Below, one piece after another: positions 35,007 through 36,272 of a DNA stretch of 36,272 nucleotides. The notes beneath the pieces are model-generated. The model was not told where the DNA came from. It saw nothing but the letters and a program-made list of their open reading frames with translations, and ran no database searches. The position numbers and the translations under genes are program-made. Source of the DNA: Clostridium tagluense (GTDB taxonomy: Bacteria; Bacillota; Clostridia; Clostridiales; Clostridiaceae); the NCBI RefSeq assembly GCF_003865095.1, contig NZ_BHYK01000041.1, positions 1 to 36,272 of the forward strand, given 5' to 3'. Numbering within the stretch: position 1 is the first letter of the stretch; each line of letters opens with the position of its first letter.

Positions 35007-36122
35007 TTAATTTGTAAGCACTAAACCTTCCACTAACTTTTTAGCATCTTCCATGGTAAGTTTTGGATTATCCATAAATATACTATAATTAAGATCATTT
35101 TCAATCCACCACATGCATTTAATCGACTCCATAACTGATGCTTTTTTACCTCTTATACTTATTTCCTTTTCACCTGGTACTTTTAAACTTTCTTCATTGC
35201 TATCAGTCTTTTTATTACCATCCATTACGGTAGTTAAAGTAAAGGCTACAGCTCCATCTTTTTCGTAAATTTGATTTATTTCTTTATGCTTGGTTTTTTC
35301 AATATTTAAATACTTAACCTCTTTTAACTTATAAGATGCATTTTCTTTCATGTGTAATAGAGGTTTTCCTGCTATTTTATCAGCCTGCTTTAAATCTATA
35401 GTAGTTTCATTGTTTTTTGCAATATCATCTATACTTTCAACCTTAACATCAGTTGGGAGCTTTTGTATAAATAAACTAGCCTCCAATTTAGGTGAGAAAT
35501 CCAGTTTTGTATATTCTAAAATTGATTTGTTATTTCCAATCTCTGAAGTAGCTTTCACTAAAAACCAATTTGACTTTTCTATCCAATAATCTTGATTTCC
35601 CATAATACTATTTTTTTCTTTTGGCACTGCTGAAACATGATAGGTTTTAAATCTTCCAATATTCTCTTCTCCTTTTAAAGTTAACCCGTGTGTTTTACTT
35701 ATATTTCCCAGTTGACTAATTAATTGATCCTTATAATTTGCATTTGCACTTTGGTCTAACTCAGCGCCTATTTTCATACTAAGAGCTTTTTTATCTTTTT
35801 GCGTATAGGATATAAGTTTATCTCCATCATTTGTGGTTACAACTTTTCCTGAGGTCTTATCCTCTGTTTCTATACGTGTTTTTATTTTGCCGCTAGAGTT
35901 ATCATTCCATTGTTTAAAAAGCATGCTTTCTTTTAGCTTGTCATTTTCGTAGCTATCCATTTTAAATTCTCCATAATAAGACTTAGTTTTCTCATTTGCT
36001 TTCATTACATTTGTTATTACATCTTCTGGTATTAATACATCCCCTTTAAGGCTGCAACCTGTAAATATTGATGCTACAAGTGCTGCTCCGATAAACATAG
36101 TCATAATCTTTTTCTTACTCAT
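35007..36122 (-). CDS. Lipoprotein (LolA/DUF4367-like)
   Basis: A 371-residue secreted lipoprotein: basic N-terminus MSKKKIM, hydrophobic core and lipobox FTGC with Cys23 as the lipid-modified residue. The mature part has a LolA-like beta-rich fold (about 35-215, with YYGEFKMDSYEND, KTRIETEDKTSGKVVTTNDG) as in outer-membrane lipoprotein-sorting-type proteins of Firmicutes. A C-terminal DUF4367-like part (about 240-371, GKPLLHMKENASYKLKEVKY) follows. In Firmicutes such proteins are membrane-anchored and often near sensor systems or anti-sigma genes; the precise role is unknown. AAGGGGAG lies before the ATG, and a perfect palindrome stands just upstream, so it is likely repressed or activated there. 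Confidence 0.78.
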   Translation of the reverse strand: MSKKKIMTMFIGAALVASIFTGCSLKGDVLIPEDVITNVMKANEKTKSYYGEFKMDSYENDKLKESMLFKQWNDNSSGKIKTRIETEDKTSGKVVTTNDGDKLISYTQKDKKALSMKIGAELDQSANANYKDQLISQLGNISKTHGLTLKGEENIGRFKTYHVSAVPKEKNSIMGNQDYWIEKSNWFLVKATSEIGNNKSILEYTKLDFSPKLEASLFIQKLPTDVKVESIDDIAKNNETTIDLKQADKIAGKPLLHMKENASYKLKEVKYLNIEKTKHKEINQIYEKDGAVAFTLTTVMDGNKKTDSNEESLKVPGEKEISIRGKKASVMESIKCMWWIENDLNYSIFMDNPKLTMEDAKKLVEGLVLTN

Positions 36123-36272
36123 AATAATCTCCCCTTTTCTAATTAGATAGTGTTAACACTATCTTTATTTTATTTATTTAAATCCTTGCTATTGCAAGGG
36201 TTTGTGCTATTTTAAACGTAAAAAAGCAATGACCCCCTCTTTTCTGATATAATTGTTGTATCTAACTCAACA
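36123..36272. other. Right-edge leader region
   Basis: Non-coding leader of the lipoprotein gene. Besides the palindrome and a short inverted repeat, no clear -10/-35 pair stands out. The gene upstream lies outside the window. Confidence 0.4.
36145..36164. promoter_or_regulatory. Palindromic operator-like site before the lipoprotein gene
   Basis: AGATAGTGTTAACACTATCT is a perfect 20-bp palindrome, 22 bases upstream of the lipoprotein start codon and just before its ribosome site. Its shape resembles TetR-type operators (GTGTTAACAC core). No regulator gene of that type is in the window. A second inverted repeat (CCTTGC/GCAAGG) lies at about 36183-36198. Confidence 0.55.

Overview
The window is AT-rich and looks like a Firmicutes chromosome, most likely Clostridium sensu stricto. 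The grounds are an ssrA-smpB-rnr block with a clostridial-type tag peptide, a spore-type LysM/GH18 hydrolase, an OmpR two-component system next to an ABC exporter, and strong AGGAGG-type ribosome binding sites with frequent TTG/GTG starts. Species assignment is not possible from the sequence alone. Nearly every gene is on the minus strand.

Layout by position. 1-893 holds decayed sequence only. 894-11033 is a defence island read leftward: hsdM, hsdS, a GIY-YIG-like gene, hsdR, a stub of a PC4/YdbC-like gene, a HEPN/Abi-like protein, a small Cys-rich protein and a 715-residue PD-(D/E)xK protein. 11232-17798 is a recombination hotspot. It contains two diverged copies of a 152-bp block carrying the 3' end of an rlmD/rumA-type rRNA methyltransferase gene. 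It also contains two diverged copies of a ~181-bp block carrying the ssrA 3' end and terminator. The two block types alternate, and different cargo sits between them: a broken RelA/SpoT gene, a decayed prophage segment (KilA-N, terminase large and small subunits, a DNA methylase) enclosing a well-preserved DUF3990/DUF3791 operon, and an AbiE toxin-antitoxin pair. 17787-36272 is the core-like chromosome: ssrA, smpB, rnr, an RsuA-type pseudouridine synthase, a triple-tyrosine-repeat protein, a small unannotated 59-residue gene, a YaiI/YqxD protein, pgi, the LysM/GH18 hydrolase, a Fic protein, a membrane-anchored protein, an ABC exporter with its sensor kinase and regulator, and a lipoprotein.

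How the genes fit together. The type I restriction system is complete (M, S, R). Small accessory genes are packed around it on the same strand, which suggests one defence transcription unit. The AbiE pair and the DUF3990 operon each keep a near-consensus promoter overlapped by a perfect inverted repeat, the expected layout of self-regulated toxin-antitoxin modules. They are preserved while the phage genes around them have lost internal segments.

The most unusual signal is the alternation of the two junction blocks. Each junction sits against a gene that has lost its 5' end, and both pairs show a similar divergence (about 12-15 % by hand count). This suggests repeated insertion or exchange at the ssrA 3' end, with DNA from a related lineage. 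No integrase gene remains in the window.
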